Positions 11,179 to 20,913 of a DNA stretch of 64,000 nt are shown here, piece by piece. The translations under genes and the position numbers were made by a program. Within the stretch, counting starts at the first letter, position 1. The number at the start of each line of letters is the position of its first letter. The notes beneath the pieces are model-generated. The model was not told the DNA's origin and did not search any database. It saw only the letters and a program-made list of their open reading frames with translations. Source of the DNA: Rhizobium sullae. GTDB taxonomy: Bacteria; Pseudomonadota; Alphaproteobacteria; Rhizobiales; Rhizobiaceae. Where the stretch lies: NCBI RefSeq assembly GCF_025200715.1, contig NZ_CP104144.1, forward strand, positions 992,001 through 1,056,000. The letters run 5' to 3'.

Positions 11179-11379
11179 TGAGCTACTCCGCCTAATGATC
11201 TTGGCCGGCAGCGTGCGGGCCTCGACATCTGCGGTGCGATCTTAAGCATGGCAGGTTAGAGGACAGGGTGTGTAAGGTTAGAATTTGGAGAGACTCGCCG
11301 TTTTGCGGCCTCAACCCTTGTCCTGAAATCTCTAATCGGCAATTGTTACGACGAAGCTCCCAACCAGACACGAGGCAGT

Positions 11380-12978
11380 ATGACCGTCCGGCGGCGCATT
11401 CTTCTCTTTCACTTTGTCACAATCGTCTTTGTCGCGATGGTTGTCTGCCTGATGCTGATGACCCTCAAGCTCACCGACGATTTCGTAAATCGCATCGATG
11501 GCGTCCATTCTCGCTTCGAGGCGATCAGCGATCTTGATGGGCTTGGCAATAATTACGCCGAACAGTTGGCGGAGGTCCTTTTGCTCGGCCCTGAACAGAT
11601 GCCGGATTTCCGACTCGCCCGGCAAAAGATGGCGGACGGATTCCGTGTTCTTGCAGAGGTGACGCGCAAGGAGTTCGCCACGCTCGGAAGCCTTGGCGAC
11701 GTCCAGCAGGAATTGCCTGAAATAGAGTTCGCCGCACGACTTCAGGAATTCTATCGAGCGATCGATCGGGCGGCTGAACGCGTATTCCAGGCACAAGCGG
11801 CCGGCCAGCAGGATCGCGCCGTCGATATCTTCCGGCGAAGCATCGAGTATCGCCTCTCCAACGACTTCGAGACCATGCTCAGCGATGCCCGGCAGGAGGA
11901 GCGCGGAGAAGTTGCCAAGGAGCTTGACCGGGTACGCAGCACACAGCACACGGTGCTGATTGTTGCCGGGACCTTTTCGATCCTGGTGATTGTGGCGGGC
12001 CTGGGTTTGGGTCTGACGCTCCAGCATTCGATCGTCCGGCCGGTCCGCCTCTTGGTGGCCGGTGCGGAAGCAATTGCCAGTGGTCAGCTCGATCATCGCA
12101 TCCTGACGGGGCGCCGCGACGAATTCCTGGTTCTTTCGCAGAGTTTCAACAAGATGGCGGAGGCAATCGAACGGCAAAGAGCGAGCCTGACATCAGCCCA
12201 GGCACGGCTCGAACGCGAAGTCGATCAACGGACACGTGAGCTGCGGCAGGCAAATGACCAGCTTCTGGAGCTCGATAGCAAGCGCAGCCAGTTCCTTGCG
12301 GATGCGAGCCACGAACTGCGTACGCCGCTTACAATCTTGCGCGGTGAAGCCGAGGTGGCGCTTCGCGCGAAACCAGGACTTGCTTCTTTCCGCGATGCAT
12401 TGAACCGCATTCAGCTTTACGCCGCCGACATGGCGCGGCTGCTTGAGGATCTGATCGACTTTACGCGATCGGAGATCGACGACGTCACCTATGATTTCGA
12501 AACGGTCGAGGCTGAAGACGTGGTCGTTGCCGCCGTGCACGAAAGTGAAATTCTTGCACGACAAAAGCAGATGGTAGTTCAACTGCTTTCGAGAGCACCG
12601 AAGCAATTGATCCGGGCAGATCCCAGACGCTTGAAGCAGGCTTTGATGATTGGGATCGATAATGCGATCAAATATGCCGATCCAGGTGGAAGCATCGACA
12701 TAGACATTTGTTGCAGCGATGAGATCCTTGTGCTGACCATCCGTGATCATGGTTGCGGGATTGATCCTGCGGAACTGCCTTTTGTGTTCGATCGGTACTA
12801 TCGCGGAAGGAACAACACCAGCCGCGCAGCCACTGGCCTCGGCATCGGTCTGCCGATTGCAAGGACAATCATCGAACGGCACGGTGGCACCATCGCCCTC
12901 GGGCCCGCGCCGCCGCGCGGTGCTGTTCTCACCATCCGGCTGCCTGTCGCAGAAAGGAAAATCGCATGCGAATCCTGA
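11380..12978 (+). CDS. Sensor histidine kinase
   Basis: A 532-residue membrane histidine kinase. There is a transmembrane helix at about residues 8-28, a periplasmic helical sensor region to about 190, a second membrane helix at about 193-215, HAMP at 216-270 and a coiled-coil. The dimerisation domain carries phospho-acceptor His311 in DASHELRTPL, and the ATPase shows the N box (GIDNAIKYAD), G1 (RDHGCGID), F box (FVFDRYYRG) and G2 (GLGIGLPIA). It overlaps the response regulator gene by 13 bases. The pair is divergent from the SLC13-like permease/glycerate kinase genes, which are the likely targets. The ligand is not evident. Confidence 0.92.
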   Translation: MTVRRRILLFHFVTIVFVAMVVCLMLMTLKLTDDFVNRIDGVHSRFEAISDLDGLGNNYAEQLAEVLLLGPEQMPDFRLARQKMADGFRVLAEVTRKEFATLGSLGDVQQELPEIEFAARLQEFYRAIDRAAERVFQAQAAGQQDRAVDIFRRSIEYRLSNDFETMLSDARQEERGEVAKELDRVRSTQHTVLIVAGTFSILVIVAGLGLGLTLQHSIVRPVRLLVAGAEAIASGQLDHRILTGRRDEFLVLSQSFNKMAEAIERQRASLTSAQARLEREVDQRTRELRQANDQLLELDSKRSQFLADASHELRTPLTILRGEAEVALRAKPGLASFRDALNRIQLYAADMARLLEDLIDFTRSEIDDVTYDFETVEAEDVVVAAVHESEILARQKQMVVQLLSRAPKQLIRADPRRLKQALMIGIDNAIKYADPGGSIDIDICCSDEILVLTIRDHGCGIDPAELPFVFDRYYRGRNNTSRAATGLGIGLPIARTIIERHGGTIALGPAPPRGAVLTIRLPVAERKIACES

Positions 12979-13643
12979 TTATCGAAGATGACCGGCGGAT
13001 TTCGAGCTTCCTAACGCGCGGTCTCGAGGCCGAAGGCTATCATGTGCAACTTGCAGAGGATGGACGCGACGGCCTCGAACGGATCCGTCATGAGGCTTTC
13101 GATCTAGTCATACTCGATCGAATGATTCCTTATGTGAATGGGATCGAAGTGTGCCGCATCATCCGGCAGGAGCGACGTTCCGTGCTCGTCCTTATGCTCA
13201 CCGCCAAGGAAAGCGTCCGCGATCGTGTGGATGGCTTTCAAAGCGGTGCTGACGATTATCTCATAAAGCCCTTTGCGTTCGACGAACTGATTGCACGGAT
13301 CGAGGCTCTGCGCAGACGTCGCCCAACGATCGAGCGCACTGATCTCCTCCAGGTCGGTTCACTGACCCTCGACCCGGCAACACGCCGCGTCACGAAGTCG
13401 GATCGGGAGATCGAATTCACCGTGCGGGAATTCGAATTGCTCCGCTACCTTATGCTCAATGCCAACAAGGTGGTCAGCCGTCAGCGGCTGCTGAACAACG
13501 TCTGGAATTACGATTTCGACCCCGGAACAAAAATCGTCGAAGTCTATATCCGCTATCTGAGGCGCAAGCTCGACGGGGGCGGTCAGTTGGCCATTCGAAC
13601 TGTTCGGGGGGTAGGCTACACCCTGGTCGATCGCGTATCATAG
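12966..13643 (+). CDS. OmpR-family response regulator
   Basis: A 225-residue response regulator. The receiver domain has the acidic pair EDD at 7-9, phospho-acceptor Asp51 (VILDRMIP) and the conserved Lys in YLIKPF. The C-terminal winged helix (about 125-222) includes FTVREFELLRYLM and VYIRYLRRKLD, typical of the OmpR/PhoB class. The ATG lies inside the end of the histidine kinase gene, with AGAAAGG in front, so translation is probably coupled. It converges on the pit gene after 136 bases in which no clear terminator is seen. Confidence 0.93.
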   Translation: MRILIIEDDRRISSFLTRGLEAEGYHVQLAEDGRDGLERIRHEAFDLVILDRMIPYVNGIEVCRIIRQERRSVLVLMLTAKESVRDRVDGFQSGADDYLIKPFAFDELIARIEALRRRRPTIERTDLLQVGSLTLDPATRRVTKSDREIEFTVREFELLRYLMLNANKVVSRQRLLNNVWNYDFDPGTKIVEVYIRYLRRKLDGGGQLAIRTVRGVGYTLVDRVS

Positions 13644-13779
13644 CATGGTGGAAGGAACGGGGCCGCTGGCCGCGACGACCTTGGGTGGCGGGTATCGCTG
13701 CATCCGCCAACAGATCGAATTTCTGGCTCACCTGCAAACATCAAAGATAGATTCATTTTTGCTCCATCTCACCTGCGCG

Positions 13780-14784
13780 CTATTCAAAGAGACTGGAACT
13801 CCAGTAGAAGAGCGCCGAGATGAGTGCCGCAGCCGGAAGCGTGATCACCCAGGCGATGACGATATTTCCAGCCAGTCCCCAGCGCACCGCGGAGAGCCGT
13901 CTTGCGGCGCCGACACCGATTATCGCGCCGGTGATCGTATGCGTGGTCGAGACGGGAATGCCGAGCCATGTGGCGCCGAAAAGCGTCAGCGCGCCGCCTG
14001 TTTCGGCGCAAAATCCCTGCATCGGATTGAGGCGAGTGATTTTGGAGCCCATCGTGTGGACGATACGCCAGCCCCCGAACAGCGTTCCGAGCGCCATGGC
14101 CGCTTGGCATGAGAGCACCACCCAAAACGGCACGTGAAAACTTTGGCCGAGATAACCCTGCGAATAAAGCAGGACTGCGATAATGCCCATCGTCTTTTGC
14201 GCATCATTGCCGCCATGGCCGAGCGAGTAGAGCGAGGCTGAGGCGAATTGCATGACGCGAAAAGTTCGATCGACGGCGAAAGGGGTCTGGCGCACGAAGA
14301 TCCACGACACCACCAGCACCAGAATAAGTGCGAGGAAAAAGCCAATCAGAGGCGACATGACGATGGCGCTCGCGGTCTTCAAAAGCCCGCTCCAGACGAT
14401 CGAGCTCAAGCCGGTCTTCGCAAGCCCGGCGCCAACAAGCCCGCCGACAAGGGCGTGAGAGGAGCTGGAGGGAATGCCGAAAATCCAGGTGACAATGTTC
14501 CAGATGATCGCTCCCATCAATGCCGCGAAGATCACTTGCGGGGTGACAATGCCCGGATCGATGATGCCGGTACCAAGGGTTTCTGCCACATGCAGCCCAA
14601 AAAACAGGAATGCGATGAAATTGAAGAAAGCTGCCCAAAAGACGGCATAGTGGGGCCGCAGCACGCGGGTCGAGACGATGGTCGCGATCGAATTGGCGGC
14701 GTCGTGCAGGCCGTTGAGAAAATCAAAGAACAGCGCGATCGCAATGAGTCCCGCGAGCAGGGGGAAGGCGAGTGCAACCTCCAT
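13780..14784 (-). CDS. pit: PiT-family inorganic phosphate transporter
   Basis: A 334-residue low-affinity phosphate permease with about ten membrane segments. The two PiT signature repeats are visible: NGLHDAANSIATIVSTRVL at the N-terminus and GHGGNDAQKTMGII in the second half, plus PSSSSHALVGGL and PVSTTHTITGAIIG. It is the second gene of a two-gene operon; its ATG shares one base with the stop of the DUF47 gene (TGATG). The pair matches the orfA-pit operon of Sinorhizobium meliloti, which is known to be repressed by PhoB under phosphate limitation. Confidence 0.94.
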   Translation of the reverse strand: MEVALAFPLLAGLIAIALFFDFLNGLHDAANSIATIVSTRVLRPHYAVFWAAFFNFIAFLFFGLHVAETLGTGIIDPGIVTPQVIFAALMGAIIWNIVTWIFGIPSSSSHALVGGLVGAGLAKTGLSSIVWSGLLKTASAIVMSPLIGFFLALILVLVVSWIFVRQTPFAVDRTFRVMQFASASLYSLGHGGNDAQKTMGIIAVLLYSQGYLGQSFHVPFWVVLSCQAAMALGTLFGGWRIVHTMGSKITRLNPMQGFCAETGGALTLFGATWLGIPVSTTHTITGAIIGVGAARRLSAVRWGLAGNIVIAWVITLPAAALISALFYWSSSLFE

Positions 14785-15425
14785 CAGACGTTCTCGATCA
14801 CGATACCACTGATCTCGTTGGCGACGTCCTCGAAGCGATCGACGACCTTCTCCAACTCCCCATAGATCTCGCTGCCGATGATATAGGCCATTGGATTCGA
14901 GGCGCCGTAGCGACTGAAGAGATCCTTGAGTCCCCGTTCATGCAGGTCATCCGAATGGCCCTCGACCCGGGTGATATCCTCAGCGATGGCGGTAAGACGA
15001 GGCGCATTGGATCCCATGCGGTCCAGCAGGGGAATGGCCTCCGCAATTAGATGGGCCGCCTCGACGATTGCCGCGCCCATCTCCTGCATGCCGGGATCGA
15101 AGGTTTTCTGCTGGAAAAGACGGATGGTCTTGACCGTCTTTTGCATCATGTCGATCGCGTCATCCATCGACTGGATGAGGTCCTTGATGTCGCCACGGTC
15201 GAATGGGGTGATGAAGCTTCGCCGGATGGAAAGCAGCACCTCGCGCGTTATGTCGTCAGCTTCATTCTCCAGCCGGACGATCGTCTCGCAATGGCGCTCG
15301 ATCTCGCTGCCAGCCAACAACTGGTTCAACGCTTCGGCGGCTCCGACAACGGTGCGCGAATGTTGAGCGAAGAGATCGAAGAAACGATCTTCGCGCGGCA
15401 TCAGTCTACGAAACCAACTGAGCAT
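14784..15425 (-). CDS. DUF47-family PhoU-like Pit accessory protein
   Basis: A 213-residue all-helical protein of the DUF47/TIGR00153 family, distantly related to PhoU. Characteristic stretches are ERHCETIVRLENEADDITREV near residue 43, TPFDRGDIKDLIQSMDDAIDMM near 75 and KDLFSRYGASNPMAYIIGSEIYGELE near 165. Proteins of this family are encoded next to Pit carriers and are thought to modulate them. It is translationally coupled to pit. A Pho-box-like repeat lies 16 bases upstream of its ATG at 15425. Confidence 0.9.
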   Translation of the reverse strand: MLSWFRRLMPREDRFFDLFAQHSRTVVGAAEALNQLLAGSEIERHCETIVRLENEADDITREVLLSIRRSFITPFDRGDIKDLIQSMDDAIDMMQKTVKTIRLFQQKTFDPGMQEMGAAIVEAAHLIAEAIPLLDRMGSNAPRLTAIAEDITRVEGHSDDLHERGLKDLFSRYGASNPMAYIIGSEIYGELEKVVDRFEDVANEISGIVIENV

Positions 15426-15440
15426 CGCTATCCCATTTGT

Positions 15441-15458
15441 TTGTCACATATCTGTCAT
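15441..15458 (+). promoter_or_regulatory. Pho box in front of the DUF47-pit operon
   Basis: TTGTCAC-ATAT-CTGTCAT is a pair of 7-base direct repeats with an 11-base period, close to the PhoB consensus CTGTCAT-N4-CTGTCAT (second half perfect, first half two mismatches). It reads on the plus strand, opposite to the operon, and ends 16 bases from the DUF47 start codon. That position fits repression by PhoB rather than activation, as described for S. meliloti orfA-pit. Confidence 0.7.
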
Positions 15459-15719
15459 AATGAAGCGGTGCCGCCCTGAAAAGCAGCAGGTGCTCTTATT
15501 CCGCACATATTCGCAGTTGGCTGCATGGCTTTGGCGCAAGGCCGCGCGGGTGCAAAGCGATCGTGAGCCTCAAACGCGGTCCCAAGGACGAACGCTCGGT
15601 GGCGCCCCGGTATCTTGGCCTACAAGGCTAAGTGAAGGGGCGATTGCAAGAGCTGCCCGTGTGGTGCTCAGCGTCGACATCTCATCGAGCGAATACTGAT
15701 ATCCACCAGCCGATCCGGC

Positions 15720-16772
15720 CTACCATGTCATACGCCTGCCACCGTCATCGAAGAGGTGAAGGCTTTCGGCAGCCGCGGAGACGGACACATGCTCGTCAAT
15801 CGCGATCCGGGACCGGCCCGGAACCCGAAAGACAATCGGCTGACCGTTCGCAAGCAAACCGTGGACATAGCTCTCGGCACCAACGAGTTCGACGGCGCCA
15901 ACTTGCGCATCTGCCTTGAAGGTATCGGTCACCCCATCTTGCCAAATATGGAGGTCCTCCGGCCGGATCCCCAGCGTGACGGCACTGGCAGGGAGCCTGA
16001 TGGCGGGCGAAAGCGAAAAGCCGTTGCGATCACCCGTCCTGTCCCACAGGTTCATCGAGGGTGAACCGATGAAGGTTGCAACGAAGGTCGTTGCCGGTTT
16101 CTCGTAAAGCTCGATCGGTGTGCCGATCTGATCGATCTGGCCACCGTTCAGCACCACAAGACGATCGGCCAGCGTCATCGCCTCCATCTGGTCATGCGTC
16201 ACGTAGACGCTCGTCGTCGCCAGCGAACGTTGTAGACGTTTGATCTCGACGCGCATTTGCACGCGGAGCTTGGCATCAAGGTTCGACAGCGGTTCGTCAA
16301 ACAGAAAAGCGGCGGGCTCTCGCACGATGGCGCGCCCCATCGCGACACGCTGACGCTGCCCGCCCGACAACTGCCGCGGCTTGCGCTCAAGAAACCCCTC
16401 GATCTCGAGCGCCCTCGCTGCCTTTTCGATGCGACGCTCGATTTCGTCTCTTGGTGTGTTGCGGTTCTTCAGGCCGTAAGCAAGGTTCTGCCGAACCGTC
16501 ATATGCGGGTAAAGCGCATAGTTCTGGAAGACCATGGCGATATCACGCTCGGATGGCTCCAGCCGATTGACCACGCGATCGCCAATGGCGATTTCGCCCG
16601 ACGTGATGCCTTCGAGGCCGGCGATCATGCGCAGCAACGTGGACTTGCCGCAGCCTGAAGGTCCGACGAGCACGACGAACTCGCCGTCTGCGATTTCCAT
16701 CGAGATACCTTTGATGGCTTCGATACCGGCGCCGTATGTCTTCCGGACATCGTTGAGGGTGATCCTGGCCAT
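15720..16772 (-). CDS. ugpC: sn-Glycerol-3-phosphate ABC transporter, ATP-binding protein
   Basis: A 350-residue MalK/UgpC-type ATPase. Walker [10 protein letters not shown] near residue 37, Q-loop [12 protein letters not shown], signature LSGGQRQRV, Walker [13 protein letters not shown] and switch [13 protein letters not shown] are present, followed by a C-terminal TOBE/OB regulatory domain (residues about 235-350). The start MARITLNDV at 16772 shares a base with the ugpE stop (TAATG). It is last in the ugpB-ugpA-ugpE-ugpC order, which is standard for glycerol-3-phosphate uptake. No Pho box was found near ugpB by eye. Confidence 0.92.
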   Translation of the reverse strand: MARITLNDVRKTYGAGIEAIKGISMEIADGEFVVLVGPSGCGKSTLLRMIAGLEGITSGEIAIGDRVVNRLEPSERDIAMVFQNYALYPHMTVRQNLAYGLKNRNTPRDEIERRIEKAARALEIEGFLERKPRQLSGGQRQRVAMGRAIVREPAAFLFDEPLSNLDAKLRVQMRVEIKRLQRSLATTSVYVTHDQMEAMTLADRLVVLNGGQIDQIGTPIELYEKPATTFVATFIGSPSMNLWDRTGDRNGFSLSPAIRLPASAVTLGIRPEDLHIWQDGVTDTFKADAQVGAVELVGAESYVHGLLANGQPIVFRVPGRSRIAIDEHVSVSAAAESLHLFDDGGRRMTW

Positions 16773-17620
16773 TACTTTTCCGTCTCCACAAGACCTTTTA
16801 CAAACCAGCGCTGCATGAGCACCACGACGAGAATGGGCGGGATGATCGCAAGGATCGCCGTCACCATCACGTAATTCCAAGGGGTCGCCGCATCGGCGAA
16901 GTCCATCATCTTTCGAAGAGCGATGACAATCGTGTTCATCTTCGCGTCATTGGTGACAAGCAGCGGCCAGAGATATTGCGTCCAGCCATAGATGAAGAGG
17001 ATCACGAAGAGTGCCGCAATATTCGTCTTCGACAAGGGTAGTAATATATCGCGCATGAAGCGGAAGGGGCCGGCACTGTCGATGCGTGCGGCTTCGAGTA
17101 ATTCGCCGGGGATTGTCAGGAAGAACTGGCGGAAGAGGAAAGTCGCCGTGGCAGATGCCATCAGCGGCAGCGTCAATCCGGCGTAGGTGTCGATCATGCC
17201 GAGGTCGACGATCACCTTATAGGTCGGGAGGATACGGACCTCGACCGGCAGCATCAATGTGACGAAGATCATCCAGAAGAACGCCATGCGCAACGGAAAG
17301 CGGAAAAAAACGATCGCGAAGGCTGAGAGGAACGAGATCAGGATCTTTCCGACCGCAATCAGGACGGCCACCACGAAGGTGTTGAAGAGCAGCCGCTCAA
17401 GACTAACTCCAACGACCTGTTCAACACCGCCTGAAAGTGCGGTGCCGTAATTCTCCGCGAAATGATCGCCAGGCAAGAGCGAGATGGGGGGCCTTATGAT
17501 CTCCGCCGACGTCATCGTCGAGGCGACGAAGGTGTAATAGATCGGGAAGGCGACGATGATGATGCCGATAATCAGCATCAGATGGCCGACAAGGCTGGCA
17601 ATGGGGCGTTTTTCGATCAT
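16772..17620 (-). CDS. ugpE: sn-Glycerol-3-phosphate ABC transporter, permease UgpE
   Basis: A 282-residue inner-membrane permease of the MalG type with six predicted membrane segments. The EAA loop is [22 protein letters not shown] near residue 180, the contact site for the ATPase. The C-terminal [11 protein letters not shown] is typical of UgpE. It follows ugpA after nine bases and overlaps ugpC, so the operon is compact. Confidence 0.92.
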   Translation of the reverse strand: MIEKRPIASLVGHLMLIIGIIIVAFPIYYTFVASTMTSAEIIRPPISLLPGDHFAENYGTALSGGVEQVVGVSLERLLFNTFVVAVLIAVGKILISFLSAFAIVFFRFPLRMAFFWMIFVTLMLPVEVRILPTYKVIVDLGMIDTYAGLTLPLMASATATFLFRQFFLTIPGELLEAARIDSAGPFRFMRDILLPLSKTNIAALFVILFIYGWTQYLWPLLVTNDAKMNTIVIALRKMMDFADAATPWNYVMVTAILAIIPPILVVVLMQRWFVKGLVETEK

Positions 17621-17629
17621 CGCCGCGCC

Positions 17630-18511
17630 TCACGCATAATGCACGCGCTTTTCGACGAAGCGGAACTGAAACGCGGTCAATGCGATGACGATGATCATTA
17701 GGATGACGGATTGAGCGGCCGACGAGCCGAGATTGAGGTTCACGAAGCCGTCATTGTAGACCTTGTAGACCAGCGTTTCGGTGGCCTTGGCAGGGCCGCC
17801 GCCGGTCACTGCATGGATGATGCCGAAGGTGTCGAAGAAGGCGTAGACGGTGTTGACGACGAGCAGGAAAAAAGTCGTCGGTGCCAAAAGTGGAAAAACG
17901 ATCGTCCAGAAGCGTCGATTACCCCGCGCCCCGTCGATTGCCGCAGCCTCGATCAGCGATTTGGGAATGGCTTGCAGGCCGGCGACGAAGAACAGGAAGT
18001 TATAGCTGATCTGCTTCCATGCAGCCGCCACGATGACGAGCAACATCGCCTGATTGCCGTTGAGCAGCGGATCCCACAAGAAGCCGTTGCGCCGCAGAAG
18101 ATAAGCAAAGGTGCCCATCGCCGGATTGAACATGAAAAGCCAGAGCATGCCGGCCACGGCGGGCGCAACCGCGTAAGGCCAAATCAGCAGGGTGCGGTAA
18201 AAGGTCTGACCGCGCACGACCTTGTCTGCGGCTGTTGCGAGCGCCAGCGCGACGATCATCGAGAGCATTGCCGTCAGCAGACTGAAGATGATCGTGACCT
18301 GTAGCGAATGCAGGTAATTGGGATCTGCAAACACGTCGCGGAAATTCGCAAGGCCGACGAAGCCGCCTTTCAAACCGAACGGATCTTCGCGCCGCACTGA
18401 TTGGTAGAGCGCCTGGCTCGCAGGCCAGAAGAAGAACACAACAGTCAGGACGATTTGCGGAGCGACCAGGAAATAGGGAAGGATCTTGTTTGGAAAAACA
18501 ACGCGCTGCAC
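17630..18511 (-). CDS. ugpA: sn-Glycerol-3-phosphate ABC transporter, permease UgpA
   Basis: A 293-residue MalF-type permease with six membrane segments. The N-terminus [20 protein letters not shown] and the EAA loop [20 protein letters not shown] are characteristic. The start is a GTG at 18511, supported by AAGGAG six bases upstream. It follows ugpB after 65 bases. Together with UgpE it forms the translocation pore. Confidence 0.93.
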   Translation of the reverse strand: MQRVVFPNKILPYFLVAPQIVLTVVFFFWPASQALYQSVRREDPFGLKGGFVGLANFRDVFADPNYLHSLQVTIIFSLLTAMLSMIVALALATAADKVVRGQTFYRTLLIWPYAVAPAVAGMLWLFMFNPAMGTFAYLLRRNGFLWDPLLNGNQAMLLVIVAAAWKQISYNFLFFVAGLQAIPKSLIEAAAIDGARGNRRFWTIVFPLLAPTTFFLLVVNTVYAFFDTFGIIHAVTGGGPAKATETLVYKVYNDGFVNLNLGSSAAQSVILMIIVIALTAFQFRFVEKRVHYA

Positions 18512-18576
18512 GGCGAACTCCTTGGCGTGAAGGACCGCCCGCAGCGTTTAAGCCGCGGGCGGAATTACGTCGGCGA

Positions 18577-19887
18577 TTATTGGCTGACGGCCTGCTTGAT
18601 GGCGGCGTTGCCGCGTTCGACAGCCTTGTCGAGTGCCGTTTTTGCGTCCTGCTTTCCCGCAAGCATTGCCTCGAACTCCTCGTTCATGATGTCGCGGACC
18701 TGCGGCAGGTTCGGGAGGCGCACGCCCTTGGAATTTTCGGTCGGTGCCTTGCCCATCATCTGCAGGATCGGTGTTTGCCGGCCAGGGTTCCTGTCGTAGA
18801 AGCCTGACGTCTTGGTTTCCTCATAGGCGGCCATCGTTACGGGCATGTAACCGGAAACCTGATGCAACCGTGCCTGGATCTTCGTTTGCGACAAGAAATG
18901 GAAGAATTCGGCGATGCCTTTGTATTCAGCACCGCTCTTGCCGGCAAAGACCCAGAGACTCGCTCCCCCGGGAATCGTGTTTTGCGGCCGCCCTTCGCCT
19001 TCATAATAGGGCAACTGTCCGATGCCGTAGTTCATGCCGGATTTGACGATGTCGCCGAGACCGCCTGACGATTCCGTCATGATGCCGCATTCACCGGAGG
19101 TGAAGAGCTGTTTGGCTTCCGAGGTGCGCCCGCCGTAACGGAAGGTGCCATCCTTGGCGAGGTCGGCGATTGCCTGAAAATGCTGGACGAACAGGGGGCT
19201 GTTGAAGGCGAGCGTCACGTCCGTTCCGCCAAGGCCGTTTTCGTTTGAACCGTAGGATAGGTTGTTCCAGGCTGCGAAATTCTCCGTCTGGATCCAGGTG
19301 AGCCAAGTGGAGGTAAAGCCGCAGGATGATGCGCCGCTCGCTTTGATCTTCTTGGCGGCCTCGAACACGTCCGGCCACGTCTTCGGTGGATTTTCCGGAT
19401 CAAGGCCGGCTTTCTTGAACATGTCCTTATTGTAATAGAGGATTGGCGAGGAAGAATTATAGGGGAAGGACAGCATCGTGCCGTCCGGCTTTGAATAATA
19501 GGCAACGATACCTGGCAGATATTCCGACTTGTCGAACTTGTAGCCGCCCTGTTCGAGCACTTCGGCCGCGGGCATGATTGCGCCTTCGGCCCCCATCATG
19601 ACCCCGCTGCCGGCGTCGAAGACCTGAAGGATGGCGGGCGCCTGCTTGGCGCGGAAGGCGGCGATGCCGGCATTCAGGGTTTCCGGATAGCTGCCCTTGA
19701 AGACCGGAACGATCTTGTAGTCATTCTGGCTTGCGTTGAATTCCTTTGAAATCTGCTCAACGGCCTCGTTGTTTGCGCCGGACATGGCGTGCCACCACTG
19801 CAGCTCGGTGAGTGCAAACGCGTGCGATGCTGCGCCAAACGAAAGGGCCACAGCCGCTGTCGATGCGAGAATTGTACGAATGGACAT
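18577..19887 (-). CDS. ugpB: sn-Glycerol-3-phosphate ABC transporter, periplasmic binding protein
   Basis: A 436-residue periplasmic solute-binding protein with a signal peptide (residues 1-24, cleavage after SHAFA). The segments LQWWHAMSG, NDYKIVPVFKGSYPETLNAG and APAILQVFDAGS closely match UgpB of E. coli, where this region binds glycerol-3-phosphate or glycerophosphocholine. The ATG at 19887 follows GGGAGGAATTA; the frame is open to 20112 but the upstream part has no signal. It begins the ugpBAEC operon, 196 bases after the stop of the phosphatase gene, so one long transcript from the AfuA-like gene is possible. Confidence 0.93.
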   Translation of the reverse strand: MSIRTILASTAAVALSFGAASHAFALTELQWWHAMSGANNEAVEQISKEFNASQNDYKIVPVFKGSYPETLNAGIAAFRAKQAPAILQVFDAGSGVMMGAEGAIMPAAEVLEQGGYKFDKSEYLPGIVAYYSKPDGTMLSFPYNSSSPILYYNKDMFKKAGLDPENPPKTWPDVFEAAKKIKASGASSCGFTSTWLTWIQTENFAAWNNLSYGSNENGLGGTDVTLAFNSPLFVQHFQAIADLAKDGTFRYGGRTSEAKQLFTSGECGIMTESSGGLGDIVKSGMNYGIGQLPYYEGEGRPQNTIPGGASLWVFAGKSGAEYKGIAEFFHFLSQTKIQARLHQVSGYMPVTMAAYEETKTSGFYDRNPGRQTPILQMMGKAPTENSKGVRLPNLPQVRDIMNEEFEAMLAGKQDAKTALDKAVERGNAAIKQAVSQ

Positions 19888-20083
19888 TAATTCCTCCCTG
19901 TTTGTTGGTGAAGCCGGCAAGCCGGTTTCTAAATATTCCACGGACGATCCTCCTCGATCGGCTGTGGAAATTCTGTTTAACGGTCGTCCGAAGGACAAAA
20001 TGCCGGTGCCGCTGCACACGCGTTCGACGCAAGTTAGCGCCCCTTCAGGCTCTGTCCAGCGGCACATGGATTGTGTGCCCGTT

Positions 20084-20884
20084 TCATAGGCCTGCGACCT
20101 GTCGCAGGTCATTGATAGCTCCGGGCGCAGCGGCGAGAACCGGCGCCCCTTTCGTCAGCTGTTCATCTTCCGTCGGGAAGGAATGGTACCAGCCGCCGGC
20201 TTCCTTCACCAAGCAATAGCCCGCCAGGCAGTCCCAGGCGTGCATGTAAGGCTCGTAATAGCCGACGAGACGGCCAGCGGCCACATAGGCAAGCATCAGC
20301 GCACCCGAGCCGTTGCGGATGAAATTGCCGCCTGCCGAAAGCAGGCTCTCGACCATCTTGCCCACGAAAGCTGGCGTCACGTAGTTGTTCGCGCCAATGC
20401 CCGTTACGCTGTTGCGGATGGTGCGCGAGGGATCGAGCGAGAGCTTCTTGCCGTTCAACGTCGCGCCAAGCCCTATTGCGGCCGCGTAAAGCTCATCGTG
20501 GCATGGCGCGCAGATGACGCCGACGACCGGAACGCCCCCGTGCAACAGCGCGATCGAAATGCACCAGTTCGGCATGCCGTTTACAAAAGGGCTGGTGCCG
20601 TCGATCGGATCGACCACCCATGTAAAGCCCGAGGTGCCGACTTCGAGCCCATATTCCTCGCCAAGTACGCCGTCAGCAGGATAGATCTCGTTGAAACGGC
20701 CGCGGATCAGGTTTTCGACCTCCCGATCGGCGATCGAGACGACATCCTGCGGGTCGCGCTTGGTTTCAATCACCAGCGTCTCACGGCGCTTGAAGTAATC
20801 GAGCGCCATAGCGCCCGCTTCGCGGGCTATAACTTCTGCGAGTGCCAGCCTGGCTTCGAGACCTGGTACGACATGCGACGTCAT
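20084..20884 (-). CDS. Inositol-monophosphatase-family phosphatase
   Basis: A 266-residue Mg-dependent, lithium-sensitive-type phosphatase (IMPase/FBPase superfamily). The metal-binding motifs GEEYG near residue 76 and WVVDPIDGTSPF near 89 and the C-terminal HAWDCLAGYCLVKEAGG are intact, so it should be active. Possible substrates include inositol-1-phosphate, histidinol phosphate and other sugar phosphates. It lies between two ABC importers for phosphorylated compounds, suggesting that it dephosphorylates an imported ester in the cytoplasm. AAGGGA precedes the ATG; the gap to the AfuC-like ATPase gene is 29 bases. Confidence 0.85.
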   Translation of the reverse strand: MTSHVVPGLEARLALAEVIAREAGAMALDYFKRRETLVIETKRDPQDVVSIADREVENLIRGRFNEIYPADGVLGEEYGLEVGTSGFTWVVDPIDGTSPFVNGMPNWCISIALLHGGVPVVGVICAPCHDELYAAAIGLGATLNGKKLSLDPSRTIRNSVTGIGANNYVTPAFVGKMVESLLSAGGNFIRNGSGALMLAYVAAGRLVGYYEPYMHAWDCLAGYCLVKEAGGWYHSFPTEDEQLTKGAPVLAAAPGAINDLRQVAGL

Positions 20885-20913
20885 GAATATTTCCCTTGAT
20901 AAAAATGCGGTGT

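Noticed and set aside
15460..15699. Small plus-strand frame between the Pho box and ugpC
   Set aside because: No motif, no start signal, and codon use unlike the neighbours.
19888..20083. Pho box in front of ugpB
   Set aside because: Looked for because ugp is often PhoB-controlled, but no pair of CTGTCAT-like repeats with 11-base period was found on either strand.
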